From assembly GCA_947471745.1 (NCBI GenBank), contig CANJKZ010000723.1, forward strand, positions 6,365,001 through 6,429,000: a stretch of DNA of 64,000 nt, written 5' to 3'. The notes beneath the pieces are model-generated. The model was given only the letters and a program-made list of their open reading frames with translations, did no database searches and had not been told where the DNA came from. A program made the position numbers and the translations under genes. This DNA comes from Closterium sp. Naga37s-1. Taxonomy: Eukaryota > Streptophyta > Zygnematophyceae > Desmidiales > Closteriaceae. Shown here one piece after another: positions 55,470 to 64,000 of the stretch; the stretch's first letter is position 1, and every line of letters begins with the position of its first letter.

Positions 55470-56440
55470 ACCACGATCAACTTTTTTTTTCTCCTGCCCG
55501 GAGCGCGCTTCACTCCTGCCCGAGTCGCGCCCCGTGTGCCCTCCCTCCCGTCGCGTCCCTAGCCCCTAGCGGCCCGACGCGCCCTCTTACGGCCCCTCGC
55601 GGCCCCTTTCACGGCCCTTCGCAGCCCCTTACGGCCCCTCGCGGCCCCTTACGGCCCCTCGCGCCGCCCCTCGCGGCCCCTTCGCGGCCCGACGCCGCCC
55701 TTCACGGCCCCGTCGCCGCCCTTCGCGGCCTCTCGCGGCCCCGTCTCGGCCCCGTCGTCGCCCTTCACGGCCCCTCACGGCCCCTTACGGCCCCTCGCGC
55801 CGCCCTCTAGCGGCCCCGCCGCCGCCCCTCAGCGGCCCCGTCGCTGCCCTACCGCGGCCCCGTCGCCGCCCTCTAGCGGCCCCGCCGCCGCCCTTCAGCG
55901 GCCCAGTCGCCGCCCTACCGCGGCTCCGTCGCCGCCCTCTAGCGGCCCCACCGCCGCCCTTCAGCGGCCCCGTCGCCGCCCTACCGCGGCCCCGTCGCCG
56001 CCCTCCAGCGGCCCCGTCGCCGCCCCCTAGCGGCCCCGCCGCCGCCCTTCAGCGGCCCCGTCGCCGCCCTCCAGCGGCCCCGTCGCCGCCCTCTAGCGGC
56101 CCCGCCGCCGCCCTTCAGCGGCCCCGTCGCTGCCCTACACCGGCCCTGCTGCCGCCGTCGCTGAGCCGCCGCATCTGCAGCCGAGCCGCCGAGCCGCCAC
56201 CGAGCCGCCAAGCAGCCGCCGAGCCGCAGCTGAGCCGCCGCCGAGCCGCCGAGCCGCCGAGCCGCCGCCGAGCTGCCGAGCCGCTGCTGAGCCGCCGAAC
56301 CGCCGCCGCCGTAGCTGCGGCCCTGTTCCTGCCGGCGCGCCCCGGCCCTCCCCACTCGGACTGGTGAGAGCTTTCCCGAGCAGCGTCTCTGCCACTGCAC
56401 TACCTCTAGCCTGCCGCTCTCACCCCTAGACTGCTGCTGT
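55470..56440 (+). other. GC-rich leader of element Q
   Basis: About 970 bases. The units gcggccccgtcgccgcccttc (about 55640-56150) and gagccgccgagccgccgccg (about 56160-56310) repeat in tandem. There is no coding content of note. It is nearly the same as 59530-60515. Confidence 0.8.
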
Positions 56441-56441
56441 C

Positions 56442-57700
56442 ATGGCTACCCCCAGTGTCCTTACCTTTGATGCTGAGGGTTGGGCTGTTGACTTTGAGGT
56501 CTGGGTCGATGACTTGCAGCTTTTCCTACAGTGCGATAGGGCAGACGGTCTCTCCCATTTCGATCTCACGTCTGGTGCCTCTCCTGCCCCGTCTGCTGAT
56601 GCTGATGCCACCGTTCGCTCATAGTGGGCCACGTGCGATGCTGCTGCTCGCCTTGCTGTGCGCCGCCACTTACCGCTGAGCGCGCACATTTTAGTCAGTA
56701 CAAGAGTGTTAAGACCTTGTACGACGCTGTCGTTGCACGCTACTCTTCCCCTGCCACTGCTGCCCTTAGCCGCCTCATTCTGCCGTACCTCTTCCCTGAC
56801 CTCGTCGCTTTTCCCACAGTCGCTGACCTCATTACGCACCTTCGCACTAGTGACATTCGCTACCGCGCTGCGCTTCCTGCTGAGTTCAGCGCCAAGAACA
56901 CCCCCCCTATGTACATCACCCTCTACTACATAGTCACCCGGCTCCCTGACACCCTTCGCTCGGTCAGGGACCACTTACTCTCTGTTTGCACCACCACCCT
57001 CACTGTTGACCTCCTCAAGGAGCGCCTCCTAGCGGCAGAAAAGAGTATAGTCGCTGTAGGAGCCTCTCGTGGTGACCCTCGCACCCCTGTCTTTGAGGGG
57101 TGCTCCCCCTCCCCCCTCTTGCCCTCTGTTGCCTCTGCTGCTGCGGCCGACCTCGTTGGTCTTGAGTCGGTCGGTGCGGCGTCTGCCCCTAGCGGGAGAC
57201 GCCGCCTAGGCAAGGGCAAGGGGGGCAAGGGCGCTGGAGGGGCTGGCGGGGGCGGTGGAGGCGGCGGTGGAGGCGGCGGAGGGGGTGGGGGTGGCGGTGG
57301 GGGTGGTGGCGGGAGTGGGGGCGCTAGTGGGGGCAGTGGAGGCGGAGGAGGCGGCGGTGGTGGCGGTGCGAGCGGAGGTGGTGGAGGTGGAGGCGGTGGT
57401 GGAGGTAGCGGCGGCGGCGGTGGAGCTGGTCGGGGCGGCTCTTCGCAGAGGGTCGGCTCCGGCGGTGGTCAGCGCCAGCAGCAGCAGCAGCAGCGCACTC
57501 GTGAGACCCCTTCCCCCCAGCAGCTTCGTGAGTGGTACATTGCTCGTCAGCGGGGTGGGGGTGCAGGCCCCTGTACCTACGTTCTGCGTACAGGCGACCG
57601 CGCGGGTGAGCAGTGTGGGGGTCTGCACTCCACCCAGCGCTGCTTCGGCCGCCTGACGGACGCTTGGCGTCATCAGTTCCTCGACGCTACTGAGATCCCT
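56442..57700 (+). pseudogene. Element Q gag part
   Basis: MATPSVLTFDAEGWAVDFEV opens gag; capsid-like blocks YDAVVARYSSPATAALSRL and YIVTRLPDTLRSVRDHL follow, then a polyglycine tract (57230-57440) and the C-x13-C-x3-H-x4-C motif at 57572-57643. About one break. Confidence 0.88.
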
Positions 57701-57939
57701 CGCTGGGGCGAGCTGTCTAGGGTGGGTGTTGCGATCTTTGATCTTGATTATGATGCTATTCTTGCTGCAATGTATTCTGTGACTATTAGTGATGAGGGTG
57801 ACTGTTACCGGTGTTTTCCGCCTGACTCGGGTATTGAGACTGCTGCTCTAGGTGCTGGTGAGGCTGCTGCTCTAGGTGCTCGTGCGTCTGCTCCCTCAGG
57901 TGCTGGTGAGTCTGCTCTCTCAGGTACTGCGTCGGCTTC

Positions 57940-58776
57940 GGCCTCCCACACCTTCACCCTTGACTCGGGGGCTTCTCGCTCCTTCTTTCGAGACCGCACC
58001 ACACTCACGCCACTTGGCCGGCCAGTTGCAGTCTCTCTGGCAGACCCCTCTGGGGGTCCTGTCCTTGCTCACTTCTCCACTGTCCTCCCGTGTCCCCAGC
58101 CTTGCTGTGGACGGGGAAGGTTGGCGATGCGTCTGCGTTCTGTGTCTGGGGATCTTGGGCGTTTGTCCGCGACTTGTCTGCGGACAAGCTGTCCCCTCGT
58201 GCTGCTCCTTGCGTCTTCCTTGGCTTCCCCCCTGACGCGCCAGGGTGGCAGTTCTACCACCCCACCTCTCGCCGTGTTCTGTCCTCCCAGGACGTCACGT
58301 TTGACGAGTCGGTCCCCTACTACCGCCTCTTCCCCTACCGCACTCCGTCCCTCCCCCCGCCACCGCTCTTCCTTGTGCCAGGTCCCCCCCCGGTAGACCC
58401 CCTCCCCCCTCAGGGTCCTGCCCCTTCAGGTGTGTCCCAGGTAGACGCAGTCGAGCCTGTCGAGGTTACTGGTGACTCTGGTGCTGCTGAGGGTGCTGAG
58501 CCTGGGGGTGCTGACTCTGGGGGTGCTGAGCGTGTGGGTGCTACGCCTGGGGGTGCTGAGCCTGAGGGTGCTACTACTGGGGGTGCTGAGCCTGGGGGTG
58601 CTGAGCCTGGGGGTGCTACTACTGGGGGTGCTGAGCCTGGGGGTGCCGAGCCTGGGAGTGCTACGCCTGGGGGTGCTGAGCCTGGGGGTGCCACGCCTGG
58701 AGGTGCTGAGCCTGGGGGTGCGGAGCCTGAGGGAGCTGGGCCTGCTCGTGTAGCGTCTGGCGGTGCTGAGCCTGGA
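57940..58776 (+). pseudogene. Element Q protease, integrase end and linker
   Basis: Protease TFTLDSGASRSFFRDR (about 57950-58000), then a late-integrase stretch (WTGKVGDASAF, RDLSADKLSPRA, FLGFPPDAPGWQFYHPTSRR) and a GGAEP/GGATP linker minisatellite (about 58480-58740). Confidence 0.82.
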
Positions 58777-59360
58777 GGTCCAGTAGGTGTTGTTTGCGCG
58801 ACATGGGGTATTTGTTTTTTCCTGTCTATTTGTTCAGTGCGCGGTAGTCGATGCACATCCGTAAACTGTCTTCTGGTTTTGGAGTGAAGAGAATTGGTGC
58901 ACCGTAGGGAGAGGTGGATGAGCGGATCAGTTGTGTGTCCAGTAGATTCTCTATCTGCTTCTTCATGTCTGTCAAAAATCAGTCGGTATGGTTCACGTGA
59001 GACGGGTTTCGCACCTGGTTCCTCCACGATCTCGTGCTCGTGGGTGCGTGCTGGAGGTACGCCTACTAGTAGGTCGTCGGGCATTATATCCCTATGTGCA
59101 GCTGCAGTGATGCTTTGCCGTGGATGGGAAGTTTCGTACCGTCCACCATCGTTGCCGTGAACTTGGTCTCCTCCGAAGGTTCTCCAATTTTCTCCAACGT
59201 CCCGCGGTCACATACTGAATGAGATGCACCGCTTTCCACCAGTGCCTGGAGGCGTCGTCCTTTGCATAACACCTCGAGGACTAGTGGTGCCTGCTGCGCT
59301 GAGTAGCCAAAGAGGGTCTCATTAATAGAATCATAGTGTACATCAAAATGAACACCATCC
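58777..59360 (-). pseudogene. Second copy of the gypsy N protease piece
   Basis: A copy of 54716-55298, the N sequence between RT and the copia insertion point, including the LVESGASHSVCD stretch. It shows that the target flank was duplicated along with the copia element. Confidence 0.88.
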
Positions 59361-59488
59361 TGTCGAACTTATATGCTATAGTCTTTCTAGGCTGTAGTGG
59401 GGTAGACAGTATGGGGTACAGCTTTCTAGGGTTTCATATTTGTACCCAACTCATTTCCTAGTTCATCATTCTCGTTCTAACTTTCACA
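59361..59488 (+). repeat. 5' LTR of element R
   Basis: 128 bp, identical to the Q LTR at 55299-55426. Because both come from one duplication, identity here does not date an insertion. Confidence 0.9.
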
Positions 59489-59502
59489 TGGTATAGAGCA
59501 GG
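59489..59502 (+). promoter_or_regulatory. Primer-binding site of element R
   Basis: TGGTATAGAGCAGG, the same variant as Q. Confidence 0.8.
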
Positions 59503-59529
59503 TTCCCTAGTGGGAACGCTTCTTAGGGC

Positions 59530-60514
59530 CCACCACGATCAACTTTTTTTTTCTCCTGCCCGGAGCGCGCTTCACTCCTGCCCGAGTCGCGCCCCGTGTG
59601 CCCTCCCTCCCGTCGCGTCCCTAGCCCCTAGCGGCCCGACGCGCCCTCTTACGGCCCCTCGCGGCCCCTTTCACGGCCCTTCGCGGCCCCTTACGGCCCC
59701 TCGCGGCCCCTTACGGCCCCTCGCGCCGCCCCTCGCGGCCCCTTCGCGGCCCGACGCCGCCCTTCACGGCCCCGTCGCCGCCCTTCGCGGCCTCTCGCGG
59801 CCCCGTCTCGGCCCCGTCGCCGCCCTTCACGGCCCCTCACGGCCCCTTACGGCCCCTCGCGCCGCCCTCTAGCGGCCCCGCCGCCGCCCCTCAGCGGCCC
59901 CGTCGCTGCCCTACCGCGGCCCCGTCGCCGCCCTCTAGCGGCCCCGCCGCCGCCCTTCAGCGGCCCAGTCGCCGCCCTACCGCGGCTCCGTCGCCGCCCT
60001 CTAGCGGCCCCACCGTCGCCCTTCAACGGCCCCGTCGCCGCCCTACCGCGGCCCCGTCGCCGCCCTCCAGCGGCCCCGTCGCCGCCCCCTAGCGGCCCCG
60101 CCGCCGCCCTTCAGCGGCCCCGTCGCCGCCCTCCAGCGGCCCCGTCGCCGCCCTCTAGCGGCCCCGCCGCCGCCCTTCAGCGGCCCCGTCGCTGCCCTAC
60201 ACCGGCCCTGCTGCCGCCGTCGCTGAGCCGCCGCATCTGCAGCCGAGCCGCCGAGCCGCCACCGAGCCGCCAAGCAGCCGCCGAGCCGCAGCTGAGCCGC
60301 CGCCGAGCCGCCGAGCCGCCGCCGAGCCGTCGAGCCGCCGCCGAGCTGCCGAGCCGCTGCTGAGCCGCCGAACCGCCGCCGCCGTAGCTGCGGCCCTGTT
60401 CCTGCCGGCGCGCCCCGGCCCTCCCCACTCGGACTGGTGAGAGCTTTCCCGAGCAGCGTCTCTGCCACTGCACTACCTCTAGCCTGCCGCTCTCACCCCT
60501 AGACTGCTGCTGTC
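59530..60514 (+). other. GC-rich leader of element R
   Basis: Same repeats as the Q leader, with small length differences near 60270-60350. Confidence 0.8.
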
Positions 60515-61780
60515 ATGGCTACCCCCAGTGTCCTTACCTTTGATGCTGAGGGTTGGGCTGTTGACTTTGAGGTCTGGGTCGATGACTTGCAGCTTTTCCT
60601 ACAGTGCGATAGGGCAGACGGTCTCTCCCATTTCGATCTCACGTCTGGTGCCTCTCCTGCCCCGTCTGCTGATGCTTATGCCACCGTTCGCTCATAGTGG
60701 GCCACGCGCGATGCTGCTGCTCGCCTTGCTGTGCGCCGCCACTTACCGCTGAGCGCGCACATTTTAGTCAGTACAAGAGTGCTAAGACCTTGTACGACGC
60801 TGTCGTTGCACGCTACTCTTCCCCTTCCACTGCTGCCCTTAGCCGCCTCATTCTGCCGTACCTCTTCCCTGACCTCGCCGCTTTTCCCACAGTCGCTGAC
60901 CTCATTACGCACCTTCGCACTAGTGACATTCGCTACCGCGCTGCGCTTCCTGCTGAGTTCTGCGCCAAGAACCCCCCCCCTATGTACATCACCCTCTACT
61001 ACATAGTCACCCGGCTCCCTGACACCCTTCGCTCGGTCAGGGACCACTTACTCTCTGTTTGCACCACCACCCTCACTGTTGACCTCCTCGAGGAGCGCCT
61101 CCTAGCGGCAGAAAAGAGTATAGTCGCTGTAGGAGCCTCTCGTGGTGACCCTCGCACCCCTGTCTTTGAGGGGTGCTCCCCCTCCCCCCTCTTGCCCTCT
61201 GTTGCCTCTGCTGCTGCGGCCGACCTCGTTGGTCTTGAGTCGGTCGGTGCGGCGTCTGCCCCTAGCAGGAGACGCCGCCCAGGCAAGGGCAAGGGGGGCA
61301 AGGGCGCTGGAGGGGCTGGCGGGGGCGGTGGAGGCGGCGCTGGAGGCGGCGGAGGGGGTGGGGGTGGCGGTGGGGGTGGTGGCGGGAGTGGGGGCGCTAG
61401 TGGCGGCAGTGGAGGCGGAGGAGGCGGCGGTGGTGGCGGTGCGAGCGGAGGTGGTGGAGGTGGAGGCGGTGGTGGAGGTAGCGGCGGCGGCGGTGGAGCT
61501 GGTCGGGGCGGCTCTTCGCAGAGGGTCGGCTCCGGCGGTGGTCAGCGCCAGCAGCAGCAGCAGCAGCAGCGCACTCGTGAGACCCCTTCCCCCCAGCAGC
61601 TTCGTGAGTGGTACATTGCTCGTCAGCGGGGTGGGGGTGCAGGCCCCTGTACCTACGTTCTGCGTACAGGCGACCGCGCGGGTGAGCAGTGTGGGGGTCT
61701 GCACTCCACCCAGCGCTGCTTCGGCCGCCTGACGGACGCTTGGCGTCATCAGTTCCCCGACGCTACTGAGATCCCTCGCT
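60515..61780 (+). pseudogene. Element R gag part
   Basis: Gag opens MATPSVLTFDAEGWAVDFEV. Capsid-like blocks: YDAVVARYSSPSTAALSRL, LPYLFPDLAAFPTVADLI, LLEERLLAAEKSIVAVGASR. Polyglycine tract at about 61300-61510, with Gln run after it. The motif C-x13-C-x3-H-x4-C is at 61648-61719. Confidence 0.9.
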
Positions 61781-62009
61781 GGGGCGAGCTGTCTAGGGTG
61801 GGTGTTGCGATCTTTGATCTTGATTATGATGCTATTCTTGCTGCAATGTATTCTGTGACTATTAGTGATGAGGGTGACTGTTACCGGTGTTTTCCGCCTG
61901 ACTCGGGCATTGAGACTGCTGCTCTAGGTGCTGGTGAGGCTGCTGCTCTAGGTGCTAGTGAGTCTGCTGCCCCAGGTGCTGGTGAGTCTGCGCCCTCAGG
62001 TACCGCGTC

Positions 62010-63540
62010 GGCCCCGGCCACCCACACTTTCACCCTTGACTCGGGTGCTTCCCGCTCCTTCTTTCGAGACCGCACCACGCTTACGCCGCTTAGTCGGCCA
62101 GTGGCAGTCTCCCTGGCAGACCCCTCTGGGGGTCCTGTCCTTGCCCACTTCTCCACTGTCTTACCGTGTCCAGCGGCCCCTTCTTGCACCCTGTCGGGTC
62201 TTTACCTCCCCTCGTTCTCTACGAACTTGGTGAGTGGTGCTGACCTGCAGGATGGAGGGGTTCACCAGTTCACTCCTGCGAGTCAGCGAGTGACCCACTG
62301 TACCTGTGCTCGGACGGGCCGTCACTTGGCCACGTTTACCCGTCAGCCGGGGTCGAGCTTATACACACTGACTACTGAGTCTCCTCCGGTCGCTGAGTCT
62401 GCTCAGGTAGCCGCGTCGGGTCAGGTGTTTGCTGCGGCGTCCAGGTCTGGTCCTGAGTCTGCCCCCTGCTCGTGTCGTCTCCTGTCTCACCAGACTCTCC
62501 TCTGGCACCACCGCCTTGGTCACCCCTCCCTGCCTCGTCTTCGAGGCATGGCCTCCCGTGTCCTTGTCTCTGGTCTCCCCCGGTCCCTCCCTCCTCTTCC
62601 TCCGGGGCCTGCCCCCACCTGCGTTCCCTGCGTCGAGGGGCGGCAGCGCGCTGCTCCTCACTCCTCCGAGTTTCCTCCGACAGAGGCTCCGCTGCAGACG
62701 CTTCACATGGACGTGTGGGGCCCAGCCCGCGTCCGTGGACAGGGTCACGAGCGTTACTTTCTGCTGGTGGTAGACGACTACTCGCGTTTCACCGCAGTCT
62801 TCCCCTTGCGCAGCAAGGGTGAGGTCACTGAGGTGTTGATCGCCTGGATCTGCGCAGCTCGTCTCCAGCTCAGAGAGAGTTTCGGCTCGGACTTTCCTGT
62901 TCTGCGTCTGCACTCTGACAGAGGCGGAGAGTTCTCCTCTGACCTTCTGCGAGCCTACTGTCGTGCACGAGGCATCCGCCAGACCTTCACGCTTCCGGAC
63001 TCTCCGCAGCAAAATGGGATTGCTGAGCGCCGCATTGGCATGGTCATGGACGTCGCTCGTACGTCCATGGTCCATGCGGCTGCCCCCCATTTTCTGTGGC
63101 CGTTTGCGGTTCGGTACGCGGCGCATCAGATCAACCTTCAGCCCCGGGTCTCCATGCCGGAGACCTCCCCTGCTTTGCTGTGGACGGGGAAGGTTGGCGA
63201 TGCGTCTGCGTTCCGTGTCTGGGGATCTCGGGCGTTTGTCCGCGACTTGTCTGCGGACAAGCTGTCCCCTCGTGCTGTTCCCTGCGTCTTCCTTGGCTTC
63301 CCCCCTGACGCGCCGGGCTGGCAGTTCTACCACCCCACCTCGCGCCGTGTTCTGTCCTCCCAGGACGTCACGTTTGACGAGTCGGTTCCCTACTACCGTC
63401 TCTTCCCCTACTGCACTGCGTCCCTCCCCCCCCCGCCGCTCTTCCTTACGACAGGTCCCCCTCCGGTAGACCCCCTCCCCCCTCAGGGTCCTGCCCCCTC
63501 AGGTGTGTCTCAGGTAGACGCAGTCGACCCTGTTGAGGTA
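62010..63540 (+). CDS. Element R protease and integrase part
   Basis: Protease: TFTLDSGASRSFFRDR near 62025-62072. Pre-integrase: WHHRLGHPSLPRLRG with CVPCVEGRQR. Integrase: HMDVWGPARVRGQGHERYF, HSDRGGEFSSDLL, SPQQNGIAERRIGM, then WTGKVGDASAFRVWG and GFPPDAPGWQFYHP. The frame is open throughout. It would release the mature proteins and insert cDNA. Confidence 0.92.
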
Positions 63541-63549
63541 GCTGTTGAC

Positions 63550-63770
63550 TCTGGTGCTGCTAGGGGTGCTGAGCCTGCGGGTACTGGGTCTGGGGGTGCT
63601 GACTCTGGGGGTGCTCAGCCTGGGGGTGCTGACTCTGGGGGTGCTGCGCCTGGGGGTGCTGAGCCTGGGGGTGCTACGCCTGGGGGTGCTGCGTCTGGGG
63701 GTGCTGAGCCTTGGGGTGCTGCGTCTGGGGGTGCTGAGCCTGAGGGTACTGGACCTGCTCGTTTGGCGTC
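63550..63770 (+). repeat. Element R linker minisatellite
   Basis: 15-base units reading GGAEP, GGADS, GGATP and GGAAS alternate here. The mix is more varied than in P. Confidence 0.85.
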
Positions 63771-64000
63771 TGGCGGTGCTGGGCCTGGAGGTTCTTTGGG
63801 TACTTCGTCCCGGCGGGAGCTAGTCTCTCCACAGGAGCTGCGTGAGTGGTTTGCCCGGTGCTGGTGCTGGTGCTGTCCCTTCTGGTGCTGGTGGTGCTGA
63901 GCGGCCGCGGCCGTACTTCGTTCCGCTCCTTGAGCAGGTTCTTGGTCTTCCTCCCTCTGCTAGTCCGGCTCCTCCCTTAGAGTGTCCTCCGCCTGTCCAG

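Larger units (their letters stand above)
54716..58776. repeat. Tandem duplication, first unit (gypsy piece plus front of copia Q)
   Basis: The sequence from GGTCCAGTAGG at 54716 recurs from 58777 (offset 4061 at this point). The first ~580 bases, a piece of gypsy N, differ at about three positions. The copia LTR, leader, gag and protease that follow are also repeated, at slightly larger offset downstream because of small length differences. The junction at 58777 joins the Q linker to the gypsy piece through a short shared GGTCC. Confidence 0.88.
55299..58776 (+). mobile_element. Copia element Q (5' LTR to linker)
   Basis: A copia fossil of the A/B family: 5' LTR, primer site, GC-rich leader, gag, protease, the late part of integrase and linker repeats. 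It ends at the duplication joint and has no RT, RNase H or 3' LTR. It carries fewer parts than R, its neighbour copy. It lies at the 5' side of gypsy N, next to the protease. A few breaks. Confidence 0.88.
59361..64000 (+). mobile_element. Copia element R (cut by the window edge)
   Basis: 5' LTR, primer site, GC-rich leader, gag, protease, pre-integrase, integrase and linker repeats of the A/B family; RT and the 3' LTR would lie beyond the window. A single open stretch covers most of gag through the linker, so few breaks are visible. It is nearly the same as Q where both exist, because they are tandem copies of one insertion. Confidence 0.92.

Overview
The window looks like repeat-rich nuclear DNA of a plant-lineage eukaryote. 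It is built almost entirely of LTR retrotransposons, mostly Ty1/copia with one chromodomain Ty3/gypsy element. The very GC-rich leaders, initiator-Met-tRNA-type primer sites and polyglycine gag proteins are compatible with a streptophyte green alga, perhaps a desmid, but this is a guess from style. I see no convincing host gene, tRNA, rRNA, CRISPR array or bacterial feature.

Layout, left to right. 1-4721: 3' part of copia element A (+). 4722-6622: a primer-binding site, then unassigned DNA. 6623-14683: remains of a small non-coding element C (+), split by complete-length copia element B (6783-13686, +, identical LTRs). 14684-15391: a minus-strand fragment with a zinc knuckle. 15397-20162: copia D (-, target duplication GTTCC), lying inside copia F (-, to 23792). 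23816-25000: 5' part of copia G (+) with an LTR remnant inside it. 25000-25490: AT-rich, unassigned. 25491-27650: gag and LTR region of copia H (-), carrying a Harbinger-type MITE (26175-26656). 27656-31416: copia I (-, TSD CATTG) with gag, protease and integrase only. 31756-37534: old copia K (+), carrying an odd WG-rich segment and split by the non-coding element L (35984-37510, -, TSD ATCTA).

From about 37550 to 55298 runs one gypsy chromovirus N (-). It has been interrupted in turn by copia M (37682-44141, TSD CTCAG), copia P (45320-52636, TSD CGTCG, identical LTRs), a solo LTR of the M family (53202-54050) and, at its 5' side, copia Q (55299 onward, +). A piece of N and the front of Q are then repeated in tandem, giving copia R from 59361 to the window end.

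A, B, D, P, Q and R form one family: short LTRs of 124-154 bp, a polyglycine gag with an unusual Cys/His motif, a GGAEP minisatellite between integrase and RT, and a conserved hairpin at the polypurine tract. The non-coding elements C and L share that LTR core (and L the hairpin), so they may have been mobilised by the coding family. All of these elements are treated as fossils; M looks closest to whole. Breaks are counted only roughly.
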